Notes under the pieces: model-generated
What the model was told of the DNA's origin: nothing
The model's input: only the letters and a program-made list of their open reading frames with translations
Database searches by the model: none
Made by a program: the position numbers and the translations under genes
DNA from: Camelus bactrianus
Lineage: Eukaryota; Chordata; Mammalia; Artiodactyla; Camelidae
DNA: 64,000 nt
Reading direction: 5' to 3'
Assembly (NCBI RefSeq): GCF_048773025.1
Contig: NC_133545.1
Span: 79,632,001 to 79,696,000 of the forward strand
Shown: one piece after another, positions 1 through 11,160 of the stretch
How positions within the stretch are numbered: the first letter of the stretch is position 1
Layout: each line of letters starts with the position of its first letter

Positions 1-1119
1 GCTGTGTTGCTGCAAATGGCTGGAGGATCAATGCTTTGACTGCATCTACAAACTCCAAAGTCATTTCATCCTACAGCGGTGGCTCTTTTCTGTATTTGCT
101 CATCCTGCATTCCATGAACTGGGCTAGCCTAGTGGAAACTCTTAGAGCCATGCCATAATGACTCCAGGTCCACTGGCCGCGCGCGATCTGTGCTACCTTG
201 TGAATAACACGCATTGCAAATGGAAAGCTCTCCCCCAGTGTTATCAGGATGTAGACTCTTGCGAGGTAGAGGGCTGTTGGCTCCTCACTTGGCACCACCC
301 CCACTTACGGTGCCAGGAGGTTCTCTTTCACCCCACGTGTGAGATACTGGCATTTATAATACGTGAAATCTGGTGACGTGCTGTTAACAGTGTCAGAGTA
401 AAGCTTGCTTGAATGCGTTATCTCATTGTTTCCTGCAGGAAGGTTTCTGGGAGGATTTTTATTCAGTCTGTTCAAAGGATTTCATTGGGCAGCAACTGGT
501 CTTAGAGCGTCCGTGAGTTTGTTCTTGAGCCCTTCACTGGACTCTTCCAACCATGAATTGTAGCTAAGATCCCCGTTTCCCTCTCAGAAATATTAACCAC
601 ATATTATTGTATGTAAGTTGTTTTGAATATTGTTCAAGAGACAAGGTTTTTATTCTTCGTTTATGTAGATGGTACTCAGTCATTTAACAATTAGCTTGTA
701 GCAAGGGTGGACTTGTGAACTCAAAGATTAAGAGATGGTTATTCCTAAGAGTAACTACCCCAGAGTGTAAGAATATTCAGTTAAATTTACAGAGACCCAA
801 CTGCATTGCAGGCATACGATATACTTATTACCAAGTCTTTCTCTTCTCCTCTCCGTTTTTTGAGGGTATGCCCCAAGCTGAATCGATTACCTCTTCTCCA
901 AGACCTCCTCCTCCTGAATTTTCCTTCTCTGTAATTGGCACCACTGTACACACAGCTGCCCCCATCAGAAAGCTGGGTGTTCTCTCTGATTTATCTCCTT
1001 CACTTGTATTCCCAGATCTCAACAGGTCACCAAGTCTGTTAATTCAACCTGTCACCATCCCTCTCTGTACCCTTCTCTCCATCCCCATTATGTCTTTTCT
1101 AGTTCAATTCTCCACCAAC
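1..1119. other. Unique sequence, no gene recognised
   Basis: Mixed-composition mammalian intergenic or intronic DNA. Open frames up to 168 codons occur (for example 715-1221 on the plus strand), but they have no recognisable domain and the longest runs into an L2 repeat. I see no CpG cluster, splice pattern or young repeat here. Confidence 0.5.
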
Positions 1120-1530
1120 CCTCCCCTAGATTGTTGTAACAACTTCCCAACTGGTCTCTCTGCCTCCATTCCTGTCTCTCTCTACTTCTGTATTCAAGTT
1201 GCAGCTACAGTGACATTTTAGAAAGAATACAGGATTATAAAACTCCTCTGCTTCAAGCCCTCCATCGGCTGTCTGTTGTGCTTGGGATAAAATCCAGCGG
1301 TGGTACATGCATCACCTCTCCAGCCTCACATGCCACCAGTTTCTCTCCCACCTCCTTCTCCAGCCATATAGCATCACTTGCAGTGCCTTATTTCTCATTT
1401 CCAAGCCTCTGCACGTGCTGATCTCTTTACTTAGAATAATCTCTCTGTTCCCCGTCCCTCTACCAACTTCCATTCTTGATTGCTAAAGCCTCAGTCTTCA
1501 GAACCGTCACTCCTTATTTCCTTAACAACA
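1120..1530 (+). repeat. L2 LINE 3' region, ancient
   Basis: The text reads like the 3' part of an L2 element: a cytosine-rich tract with 'AACTGGTCTCTCTGCCTCCA', then 'ACTCCTCTGCTTCAAGCCCTCC', a 'GGGATAAAATCCA' block, and a 'CCTCTGCACGTGCTG' block. These blocks occur in the order seen in L2 consensus sequences recalled from other mammals. The copy is heavily diverged and has no ORF of its own. The open frame crossing its left part (715-1221) is not a gene. Confidence 0.55.
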
Positions 1531-2244
1531 GCAATGAAAATTTTTAATCTTTTCTCAAGGAAACATACTTTCTATTTTTGGTTTGTACTTACAGAAAATT
1601 TCCCAGGATTTTAGATCACCTCCAGCTGCCATATTCTATGCCTGGTTATCATGAAACTATAACATTTTTTTGCAGCCATAGAGTGGTTCTTCTATCCCAG
1701 GCAGGTGAATTAGGGACCCATCAAAACTAAAGCTCATCTAAGCCACTAGGGTATTATTCCGTAAACAGATGACTACTTCAAGTTGAGTATGTTTCTTTCA
1801 GTGTCTGATATTGCCTATAACAACTTTTCTTCCTTCCAGGCTATCATTTGAAGATGAAAACAACTTATATTTACTATATGTCTTCCATCCAGTAAGTTAT
1901 AAAATAACTTATAAAAGAGCTTAGCCCTCCAAACAAATCTCTGATTCTTGGAACCTTAGCTTAGGTTTTCTGAATCCTTGCAGATTGCTGTCCTGCTTTC
2001 TGAAAGACACCCAGTTCTGATGCTGCTTCCCCTCCAGCTCTTATAAAATATATTTGATAAATACATTTAATAAAATGTACTATTTGTGTTGTTCCACAGC
2101 CAGCTATGTGGAGGGCCTCTGAGGTTCTGAGTTTATAGTACCTGATCTAGAACATTCAAATCATGGGCAATATAGTTAGGGCTAAAAAAACTTTGTTTCA
2201 TTGTTTCATGACCAAGGCTTTAGAAACATATTGGCATAAACTCA
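1531..2244. other. Unique AT-rich sequence
   Basis: No gene, RNA or recognisable repeat is seen. Composition is AT-rich and all frames are closed at short intervals. Confidence 0.5.
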
Positions 2245-2255
2245 TTAAAAAATGA

Positions 2256-2785
2256 CAGCCTAAATGTCCATCAACAGATGACTGGATAAAGAAGGTGTGG
2301 TATATTTTTACAATGGAATACTATTCAGCCATTAAAAATGACAACATAACACCATTTGCAGCAACATGGATGTCCCTGGAGAATGTCATTCTAAGTGAAG
2401 TAAGCCAGAAAGAGGAAGAAAAATATAATATGAGATCGCTCATATGTGGAATCTAAAAAAAAAAAAAAAGAAGAGGAACATAAATACAAAACAGAAACAG
2501 ACTCATAGACATAGAATACAAACCTGTGATTGCCAAGGGGGAGGAGGGTGGGCAGGGACAGACTGGGATTTCAAAATTTGTAGATACTGACAGGCATATG
2601 CAGAATAGATAAATAAGTTTATACTGTACAGCACAAGGAAATATATACAAGATCTTGTGGTAGCTCACAGCAAAAAAAAAAATGTGACAATGAATATATG
2701 TATGTTCATGCATAACTGAAAAATTGTGCTCTACACTGGAATTCGACACAACATTGTAAAATGACTATAACTCAGTTAAAAAATG
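2256..2785 (+). mobile_element. L1 3' end, 5'-truncated (type A tail)
   Basis: The insert starts in the last part of ORF2 ('CAGCCTAAATGTCCATCAAC', the codons for the ..PKCPSTDDW.. region) and continues through the end of ORF2 at 'CATATGTGGAATCTAA' into the 3'UTR, ending in an A-rich tail. The 3'UTR carries the variant 'GCTCTACACTGGAATTCGAC', which I call type A and which is shared with the copies at 19158 and 34849. Possible target-site duplications are TTAAAAAATGA (2245-2255) and TTAAAAAAATGA (2786-2797); they are A-rich and so only weak evidence. It is an inactive fragment. Confidence 0.85.
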
Positions 2786-2797
2786 TTAAAAAAATGA

Positions 2798-3720
2798 AAG
2801 CAACTTTGATTTCCTAATGGGAGTATTTAATCTTCCCAAGTGCTAAGTAGAATTAATTTTCATCTTTCAAGAAATTAAGAGTGTGCTTGAAAGTCTCACT
2901 GTGAGGTGGATTAGCTCACGGTATCTTAAAGGTTTTTATTTGTTTGACGTTTTGTTTGGTTTTTGTTTCATTTTCTTTGGTTTTCTGCCTACAGCATCCC
3001 ATAGGAAGAAATTCATTTTAGTTTAGCTAGATATATTCTATATGTAATTAGATAGACAGATAGACAGACAGGTAACAGACACACACAGTTGAAACAAAAT
3101 TTCCATGAAATATCCTTAGTTTATGTGCTCCGCATTGACATCATACATTTTTTCCATCCTATCTAATCCTATGCTATGCTACCTTACAATATTCTGATCA
3201 CTACCCATTAAGTTGATTCCATTATCTGCAACTGAGGTGCAAGCTTGCAAATTGAAAAGCACTGGATTATAATTTTTGGCAAATAGAAAAAAGGCAAGTA
3301 AAGTAGACTGGATGAATGCTAGTCTCTGAATTTCTAGAATATTTTCCCATCCTTTCTCCTTTGATCTCTAGATGATCCTGGTGGGGTTCAGTCACACTAG
3401 CTTCTTCACCATTTCCAGCCTTTAAGGTGAGCAACTCGAGTTGGACCAATTATAATACATTTCCTCCTGAACACAGTAATCCCTCCAGGTAAGGAAAGAT
3501 GTTTAACCCAAAGTGCATTGATCAAAACTTCTCTGTTGGAATGAATGTGGAGGATAGTCTCTTTCTTCTGGGGTTGCCGAGTCGTAGGGATGTGGGTGTG
3601 GGGTGCTGACAGACATCTTCATCTTGCTGGAGAAAGCCTGAATGAAAAAGGAAGCCACGTTCTATCGAGGGATGGCAAGAGACAGGGAGAGCCCTGGAGC
3701 AATGTTTGGGCAAGTGGATC
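2798..3720. other. Unique sequence with a short GATA/GACA tract
   Basis: A short imperfect (GATA)/(GACA) run lies at about 3050-3080. Otherwise there is no recognisable gene or repeat. The open frames 3522-3722 (minus) and 3545-3730 (plus) overlap each other and match nothing known to me. Confidence 0.45.
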
Positions 3721-3737
3721 AAGATGTTAGGAATTCT
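3721..3737 (+). repeat. Target-site duplication, left copy (L1 at 3738)
   Basis: The 17-bp sequence AAGATGTTAGGAATTCT is repeated at 5674-5690 with one mismatch, the expected signature of L1 integration. The single difference suggests an insertion that is not very recent. Confidence 0.85.
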
Positions 3738-5673
3738 ATCTGTTGCATTTCTTTACACTAACAATGAAATATCAGAAAAAGAAAGTAAAAAAAAAAAAAA
3801 AAAAAAAACCTTTAAAAATCACATAAAAAATAAAAATACTTAGGAAAAAACCTGACCCAGGAGGTGAAAGACTTATATGTGGAGAACTATAAAACATTGA
3901 TTAAGGAAATTAAAGATGATTTAAAGAAATGGGAAGACAGCCCATGCTCTTGGATTGGAAGAATTAATATTGTTAAAATGGCCATACTACCCAAAGCAAT
4001 CTACAGATTTACTGTGATCCCTATCAAATTACCCAAGACATTTTTCACAGAACTAGAACAAATACTCCTAAAATTTATATGGAATCATAAAAGACCCAGA
4101 ATTGCCAAAGCAATCCTGAGGAAAAAGAACGAAGCTGGAGGCATAACCCTTTGGACTTCAGACTATAGTACAAAGCTACAGTAATCAAAACAGCATTGTA
4201 TTGGCACAAAGACAAATATATGGATCAATGGGACAGAATAGAGAACCCAGAAATAAACCCACATGCCTATGGTCAATTAATCTTTGCCAAAGGAGGCAAG
4301 AATATACAATGCAGAAAAGACTGTCTCTTCAACAAGTGGTGTTGGGAAAGCTGGACAGCTGCGTGTAAATCAATGAAGCTAGAACACTCCCTCAGACCAT
4401 ACACAAAAATAAACTCAAAATGGCTAAAAATTTAAACATAAGACAAGACACCATAAATCTCCTAGAAAAGAACATAGGCAACACATTCTCTGACATAAAT
4501 CTTACCATGTTCTCCTACATCGGTCTACCAAGGCAATAAAAATAAGAGCAAAAAGAAACAAATGAGACCTAATTAAACATAAGCATTTGCACAGCAAAAG
4601 AAAACATAAATAAAAGGAAAAGATAACCTATGGACTGGGAGAAAATGTTTCCAAATGATGCAACTGACAATGATTTAATTTCCAGAATATATAAACAGTT
4701 CATATAGCTCAATAACAGAAAAAAAAAAAAAAACAAATAACCCAATCAAAAAATGGGCAGACGACTAAATAGATATTTCTCCAGTGAAGACATCCAGATG
4801 CCAACAGGCACGTAAAAAGATGCTCAATACAGCATATTATCAGAGAAATGAAAATCAAAATGAGGTATCACCTCACACTAAGTCAGGATGACCATCACTA
4901 CAAAGTCCACAAATGATAAATGCTGGAGAGGGTGTGCAGAAAAGGAAACCCTCCTACACTGCTGGTGGGAATGTAGTTTGGTGCAGACATTATGGAAAAC
5001 AGTATGGACATTCTTAAAAAACTGAAAGTAGAGTTACCATATGATCCAGCAATCCCACTCCTTGGCATATATCCAGAGGAAACTCTAATTGGAAAAGATG
5101 ATGCACTCCAATGTTCACAGCAGCACGATTTACAATAGCCAAGACATGGAAACAGCCTAAATGTCCATCAACAGATGACTGGATAGAGAAGTTGTGGTGT
5201 ATTTATACAAAGGGATACTATCAGCCATAAAAAAGAATAAAATAATGCCACTGCAGCAACATGGATGGACCTGGAGATCATCAAACTAAGTGAAGTAAGT
5301 CAGACGGAGAAAGACAAATATCAAATGTTATCACTTATATGTGGAATCTAAAAAAAAAAAAAAAAAAAGACACAAGTGAACTTATTTGCATAACAGAAAT
5401 AGATTCACAGACATAGGGGAAAAAAAAAACTTATGGTTACCAAGGGGGAAAGGTAGGGTGGAGGGATAAACTGGGAGTTTGGGATTTGCAAATACTACTT
5501 TACATAAAATAAACAACAAGGTCCTACTGTACAGCACAGTGAACTACATTCAATACCTCGTAATAAACTATAATGAAAAAGAATATGAAAAAGAATGTAT
5601 GTATAACTGAATCACTATGCTGTACACCAGAAACTAACACAACATTGTAAATCAATTATACTTCAATTAAAAA
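3738..5673 (+). mobile_element. L1 element, 5'-truncated, about 1.9 kb, with target-site duplication
   Basis: This is the longest L1 copy here. It holds the distal part of ORF2 and the 3'UTR. A segment at 3864-4184 encodes the ORF2 stretch that includes [15 protein letters not shown], and 4196-4435 continues in another frame ([24 protein letters not shown]), so ORF2 is frameshifted; further changes break it downstream. Internal A-runs at 3788-3808 and 4719-4735 interrupt the frame. It ends in ACTTCAATTAAAAAA. Flanking direct repeats AAGATGTTAGGAATTCT (3721-3737) and AAGATGTGAGGAATTCT (5674-5690) match at 16 of 17 positions, fixing both ends. The tail (CACCAGAAACTAACACAACA) is a third 3'UTR type. 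It is immobile. Confidence 0.93.
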
Positions 5674-5690
5674 AAGATGTGAGGAATTCT

Positions 5691-8410
5691 AGATGTACTT
5701 CTCAAGTACATGAGATAATACAGTTTTCTTTTTCTTTAAGCTGTTACTGAGTTTTCTCACCTGCCAAGTGGAAGAAGTCCTGATAATAAGGTAAACCAGA
5801 TGGATACAGAGGGCTTGCTATTTGTGATGTGAGTGCAAAGATCACATACTTGCCTGTGTCCATATTGGAAATATTAATAAAGGCTATTTCTGCCTCCCTT
5901 CTTACATCCACAGAGAAATGGGTGTTTTTTTTTTAATGACTTACGTGGCTGGATAATCTGTTTTTAGAGTATTTGAAGTGTTAATTCATATGTCCTTCTC
6001 CCCACCAGTTCTATCTTTTCTCCCATTCATTCAGCTTGGCATTCTTTATCCTCAGAAAAGGGATGACACAACAGAAACAGAGTCTTGGCTTTTAATTTTC
6101 CATTGCCTGGGCTTCAGGAGAACATAAAGGAGGTGTGATGAATAAGAAAAACGTTTTCTAACTGTAAGACCGATAAGGAATACCCAGGCTGAGGGGAGAG
6201 TGAAAAGAAGGGGACATGGGTGGGAGAAAGTTGGTGGAAACCCCAGGAAAATTCACCTAGTTCTGTTCTGGCAAGTAGTCCCAGGACCAGGGTCTACCGC
6301 CAACGCCTGGGGGGCTTCCTGGCTCCGTTTAGGTGAGGACCATGCATTCCCTGTGCTGAGGAGTTGTGTTAAGTAGTCATTCCTGCACCGAGGCACAGTG
6401 AGAATGTCCCTTCCCTTGCCATTACCAATGGCCTGCTGAGTGTCTGGTAGAAAGACTGCCCTTCTCTTGTCCCTATGCACCCATCCCTTCAACCCTGGTT
6501 TCATCTGGTAATTATTATTTTTTTACAATAATCATATATTATTTTACAATATATTATTTAATAATAATATAATAATTATTATATACCATTATATAATATT
6601 ATGTATAATTATATAATAATATAATGATGATATATGATTAATTTTTTTGTCAAAAATGACCCTGAGTTGTCACCATTTTCGTTTCAGTTTAGCCATGAAC
6701 ATTCAACCTGTATAGTTCAATAAAGTTGTTTTCCTATAATACTTCTCGAGGGATAAAATTTGGCATTAATTACAGTTTAAATAACCCAGAGGACATGATG
6801 CACAGATGCGCCTCTGATAGATTGCTCTCCCCAGCTTTAATTGATAAATTCTGACAGAAATGGGTAGGGCCGGTTCCATCTGCTGCGAGTGCTTTCCACG
6901 GGGTCTGGCTCCTAATCATGGCCTTGCCAATGGGATGGCCTTCTTCAGTACAATTTCTACTCCAGTGCTGTATCAATTTTCTCCTCTTCATAGAAATAGG
7001 CTGCCCTTCCTATCCTGTCCCTTCCTCCCCACACCCTGTCAATAACAGGCTAACCCAGAGCCAGCACCTTTGGGCAGTCCTTGATTAAGAAGCCACTGAG
7101 TGGCCACGTGCCCCGTCAGAATCCTCGTCTCTGCAGGTCAGCTCCATGGCATTAAGTGGTGCTTGAAAGGGGCTGCTTAAGTACATGGCTTTGTGCTCCC
7201 CACTTCTTCTTGCCGGTGAGCTTTTCTAAAGAAATACATTTTGAGCTAAGAGCCTCTTCCAGGGAGGAGAGTATATCTGTAGGTTTCAAGGAATTAAAAA
7301 TCAGCCTCCCCCCACCCCAAACCCCTGGCAGGATAGTTAAGGTGGAGACAAACAGCCCTCCTGCAGGAGGCGGCTGCCTCTTGTAAGGAAGTCGACCACC
7401 TTCCTAATCCATGGGAGAGAGGAATCTTTCAGAAATGGAAGACACATGCTTTTGAAAAGACTGCCTGGCGTTCCAAAGACAGACACTTGAAGTCAAACAT
7501 TCTAATTGGGTGACTGTGTTACAGGAGAAGTCAATAACTGAACTGACTACATCTTAAGAATAGGCAAAGCGTTTCCTTGGAAAATGGTTTTTCTACATTC
7601 TTTTCATTTTGGAGACTCAGAGAAGGTCTTTTGATGGATCATAAGCCCCTTATGAACTCCTGACCCGGACTTGGAAAAGCTGTAATTACTGCATGCCGAC
7701 TTTCATAATAAGCCCACCCCTTCCTGGCTTCCAGCCCCAAATGAACTCCAAAGGGTACACAATCCAGAAATCAGGAACCGTGTGCACTAGAAATTATGCC
7801 TTCAGGCAAGAAAGGTTTACCTCTGGCTCAGTTTCCAGTTTCTAATTTCCTGTTCTGATTCTTCCCAGTATGATGAACACGTAGGAATTTTCTTCTTCTA
7901 GTGGAAAATGTATTTCTGAACAACGGGGAGTAGTCTTTGTTTTATCCCCAAAGGCTATCAGTTATAACACCATAATCTGATATCACAATAAGAGATAGTG
8001 GTTGGGTCTTTTCTGCACATGATCACCTGTAATGAATCACCTATAATAAATAGAATCATGGTAATTTGCTGTTCACATAATATCCTGTTCACATATGGTT
8101 GCTTCTTAAATTCTCTCAACACACTGGTGAGTTAATCATGATCATGCCCTTCCCCTACTCAAATATTCCACTAACTCCCCTTACACTACAAGATAAAGTC
8201 TAAATTCTTCAGCATGACATTTAGCATCTGACAAGAAGTAGAATGAAAAATAAAGGAACAAAGCAGAACAGCCCTCTAGTGTTTTATTTGTGGCCAATTC
8301 CACTCTAGATTGTGGTCTTCAAGTGCATGATTACATTCCAATCCTGTCTCTGTCTATCCTTGTGACTCAAAGAAACAACTCAGCGTTTCTATGCAGGAGA
8401 CTGGGTTTCA
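5691..8410. other. Unique DNA with an AT-rich low-complexity tract and a faint L2-like patch
   Basis: The tract at about 6515-6645 is almost pure A/T (ATAATAATATAATAATTAT type). A patch at about 8100-8230 ('CCTACTCAAATATTCCACTAACTCC', 'GATAAAGTCTAAATTCTTCAGCATG') resembles a decayed L2 3' region. Nothing else in this stretch is recognisable as a gene; open frames of 60-83 codons have no domain. Confidence 0.4.
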
Positions 8411-8838
8411 GAACCATTAACGATGGAATACTACTCAGCCATAAAAAATAATAAAATAATGCCATTTGCAACAACATAGATGGAACTGGAGAATGTCATT
8501 CTAATCGAGGAAAGCCAGAAAGAGAATGAAAAATACCATATGATATCAGTCATGTGTGGAAGCTAAAAAAAAGACAAGCAAACTTATTTATAAAACAGAA
8601 ACAGACTCACAGATGTAGAAAACAAACTTACGGTTACCAGAGGGGAAGGGGTGGGAAGGGATAAATAGGAAGTTTGAGATTTGCAGGTGCTACAAAATAG
8701 ATAAACAAGGTTGTACTGTATGGCACAGGGAACTATATTCAATATCTTGCAGTAACTTATGGTTAAAAAGAATATGAAAATGAATATATGTACGTTCCTA
8801 TATGATTGAAGTATTGTGCTGTACACCAGAAATTGAAG
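8411..8838 (+). mobile_element. L1 3' end, truncated at both sides
   Basis: It begins with the ORF2 C-terminal sequence 'GATGGAATACTACTCAGCCA', passes the ORF2 end at 'CATGTGTGGAAGCTAA' and runs through the 3'UTR to 'GCTGTACACCAGAAATTGA'. The last 40 or so bases and the poly(A) are missing, because the copy meets a second L1-derived element in opposite orientation at about 8839. This tail is of the 'CACCAGAAATTGACAC' type (type B). Confidence 0.85.
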
Positions 8839-9190
8839 ACTAGTCAGTTTACAATATTGTGTCAATTTCTGGTGCGCAGCATCATGTTTCAGTTATACAT
8901 AAAGGTACACATACTCATTTTCTTATTCTTTTTCATTAAAAGTTACTACAAGGTATTGAATACAGTTCCCTGTGCTACTGTATAGTTGTGCTACAATATA
9001 GCTACTATATTGTTTATCTGGTTCTGTGAGGATTCTCCTTGTATTTCCGATGCAAGAGATATTCTGCCAAAGTTCAGTAGGTATTCTGTGAGAACTGTTC
9101 CACATGTAGACATAGTTTCTGTTGTAGTTGTGGGAGCGGGTGAGCACCAGGCCCTTCTACTCTGCCATCATGACCAACCTCTCTCCCAAG
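8839..9190 (-). mobile_element. Internally deleted L1 derivative (5'UTR joined to 3'UTR), copy A
   Basis: Read on the minus strand, the element begins about 'GGTTGGTCATGATGGCAGAG', has about 160 bases resembling the start of a laurasiatherian L1 5'UTR, and then jumps at about 9019/9020 into the last 170 bases of the L1 3'UTR ('CCAGATAAACA...'). Neither ORF1 nor ORF2 is present. The copy at 55444-55784 has the same order and the same junction, so the deletion predates both insertions. This copy lacks a visible poly(A) and is joined to the inverted L1 at 8411-8838. No full L1 is in the window to confirm the 5'UTR assignment, which rests on my memory of related L1 leaders. Confidence 0.65.
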
Positions 9191-11034
9191 TTCTTGGATT
9201 CTTATTCCACTGTTCTTACCATGCCACTCACCAATTACATATTTAAAGATACAATTAGGAAGAGGTATAATTAGAATAAAAGGATAAATATTTAAACTTT
9301 CTCAGAGAAGAGATTTCTGGGAGAAATCTTTACCTTATTCCTCTAGTGGCAGGATTGACAAAATATCTATTATTTTCAAAGTAACCCATTATTGTACTTT
9401 TAAAACAGAATTTTAAAGGAAAATCTATGCTCTGCCTATAGATGAGTAAAGCCAGATTTTAGCAGTTATGCTTGAAGGTGCCCAAAGCAGATTTATGATA
9501 AATAGAAAGGAAATCTATTTTTATTGACTCCATCCTTAGGATATCAGAAGGTGTATGTGTGTGCTTACCTATGATTCTTCTAATCATTTTTGCTTCCCTT
9601 CGATGCCCAGGTCATCCTACTTGAAAACAGAGCAGTGTGTGGGGGGCACGTTTCTAGCATTTACAGTAGATTTCTTAGCCTGTGACATGAATAGAATAAA
9701 GGCACCACCTAAAAAGTCAAATGTGGCCCTGGAAAAAGCAAATATATTTGTTAGGTTTTCTGTTCACTGCTCTTTTCAGAAACTCTTACCCATCTAACAT
9801 TGAAAATGAAAATAGCTTTAAGCTTAAAAAAAAAAAAAAAAAGAAAGGAAAATAAAAGAAAGAGAATATTCCCCTCCCTAGGGTTGAAACAGCCTATTAA
9901 GAGCTTGAGAGTAAAACTTCCTTCCCTATCAATGTTTTCCTTTTCTATTAAGCAAATATTGATTTCCCCTCCCCCGCTTTTGATACAGGAGTCCAAATGA
10001 CCCCAGCCGGCGCTTCTGGTTTGCTCCCTTCTTTGTGTGCAGATGACTGACAAGGCTGTATGTTTATGACCTGCCTGCTGCCAGGCAGCCAACAGGGGGT
10101 GCTCACTGCATATTTGGATGAAGGGAAAAAAGATTTGATGCAAAGCAATCTCCGGTTTTATTTGCCTTCACATTCATTGCAAAAGTAAAGACTATAGTTC
10201 TCCCCACATACGAAGGTTTTGCAAATACATTCAGAAGCAAAGTGAAGAGAGGCAGCACTGGTCAGTGGAGGGGGCGTTATGAGAGCGAACGTTTCTACAT
10301 GAAGTGGCGATTGGGGTACTGAGGGGCTTGGGTCCCTGAAGGATTGGGGTCATTGGTCATCAATTACACCTGAATTTTCTCTGCTATAATGACTGACTTT
10401 ATTGGATAATTTATCAACTTCTTACTTTGTGTTCATAGAAGCAGAGTGAGTAGAGAGAAAATATGTTCTAATTTTGCTTTTCCCCAGTTACTCTCAGCAC
10501 ATCACTCAGTCTCAGCTTCTCCATGTATCGAATGCAGATGGGCTTGTGGGTTCCTACGGACAGTTTCTCCTATGAAAAAACTTCTTGATGTCTGAATGGC
10601 ATATGAAAATAATAAAGACATTTTGGTATATAAAATGTTGAGGGCAACCGTGTATTATAAGATGAAGGAACTGGAGAGGTGCTATGATTCGAAGTCGTTC
10701 TTACCTACTGAGATTCATATTCAGTTTGAACTTATAAAAATCCCCCCAAAATAAAAATACACCTGGCCAATCCAAATACTGTCCGATTGTAGTGTTTAAA
10801 GGATCAAGCTTAAATTTGAAAGGAGATGAAAAAGAAGTTGCTTGAATGCCAGACAAATGCTGATAGATACAAGTTCTTTTGAATCATTCACCTCTGAAGA
10901 CAGACGAAAAAGATCAGAAGCAGCTCTCATTAGAAGAAAATAAAGCGTGTGGCAAGTCCCATAAAAATGATCCGGATCTATCGTCAAGAAATACCAAAAA
11001 TCACAGGTATATTTTGAGATATTAAAAAAACCAT
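9191..11034. other. Unique sequence; conserved-looking patch near 9950-10150
   Basis: An A-run lies at 9826-9842. The patch 9950-10150 is better mixed in composition than its surroundings and includes a CTCF-like core (10089-10104). Open frames on the minus strand at 9751-10143 and 9948-10148 overlap in different frames and have no known domain. I recognise no gene. Confidence 0.4.
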
Positions 11035-11160
11035 TAATAAATAACTTTTAATGAAAAAGAATATGAAAATGAATATATATGTATACAAATGACTGGGACA
11101 TTGTGCTGTCCACCAGAAATTGACAGATTGTAACTGACTATACTTCAATTTAAAAAATTT
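11035..11160 (+). mobile_element. Short L1 3' tip
   Basis: About 120 bases of the L1 3'UTR end: 'GAAAAAGAATATGAAAATGA', 'CACCAGAAATTGACAGATTG', then 'ACTATACTTCAATTTAAAAAA'. It is severely 5'-truncated and noncoding. Confidence 0.8.

Noticed and set aside
3864-4435. Reverse-transcriptase-like peptides
   Set aside because: They are the distal ORF2 of a truncated, frameshifted L1 and not a host gene.
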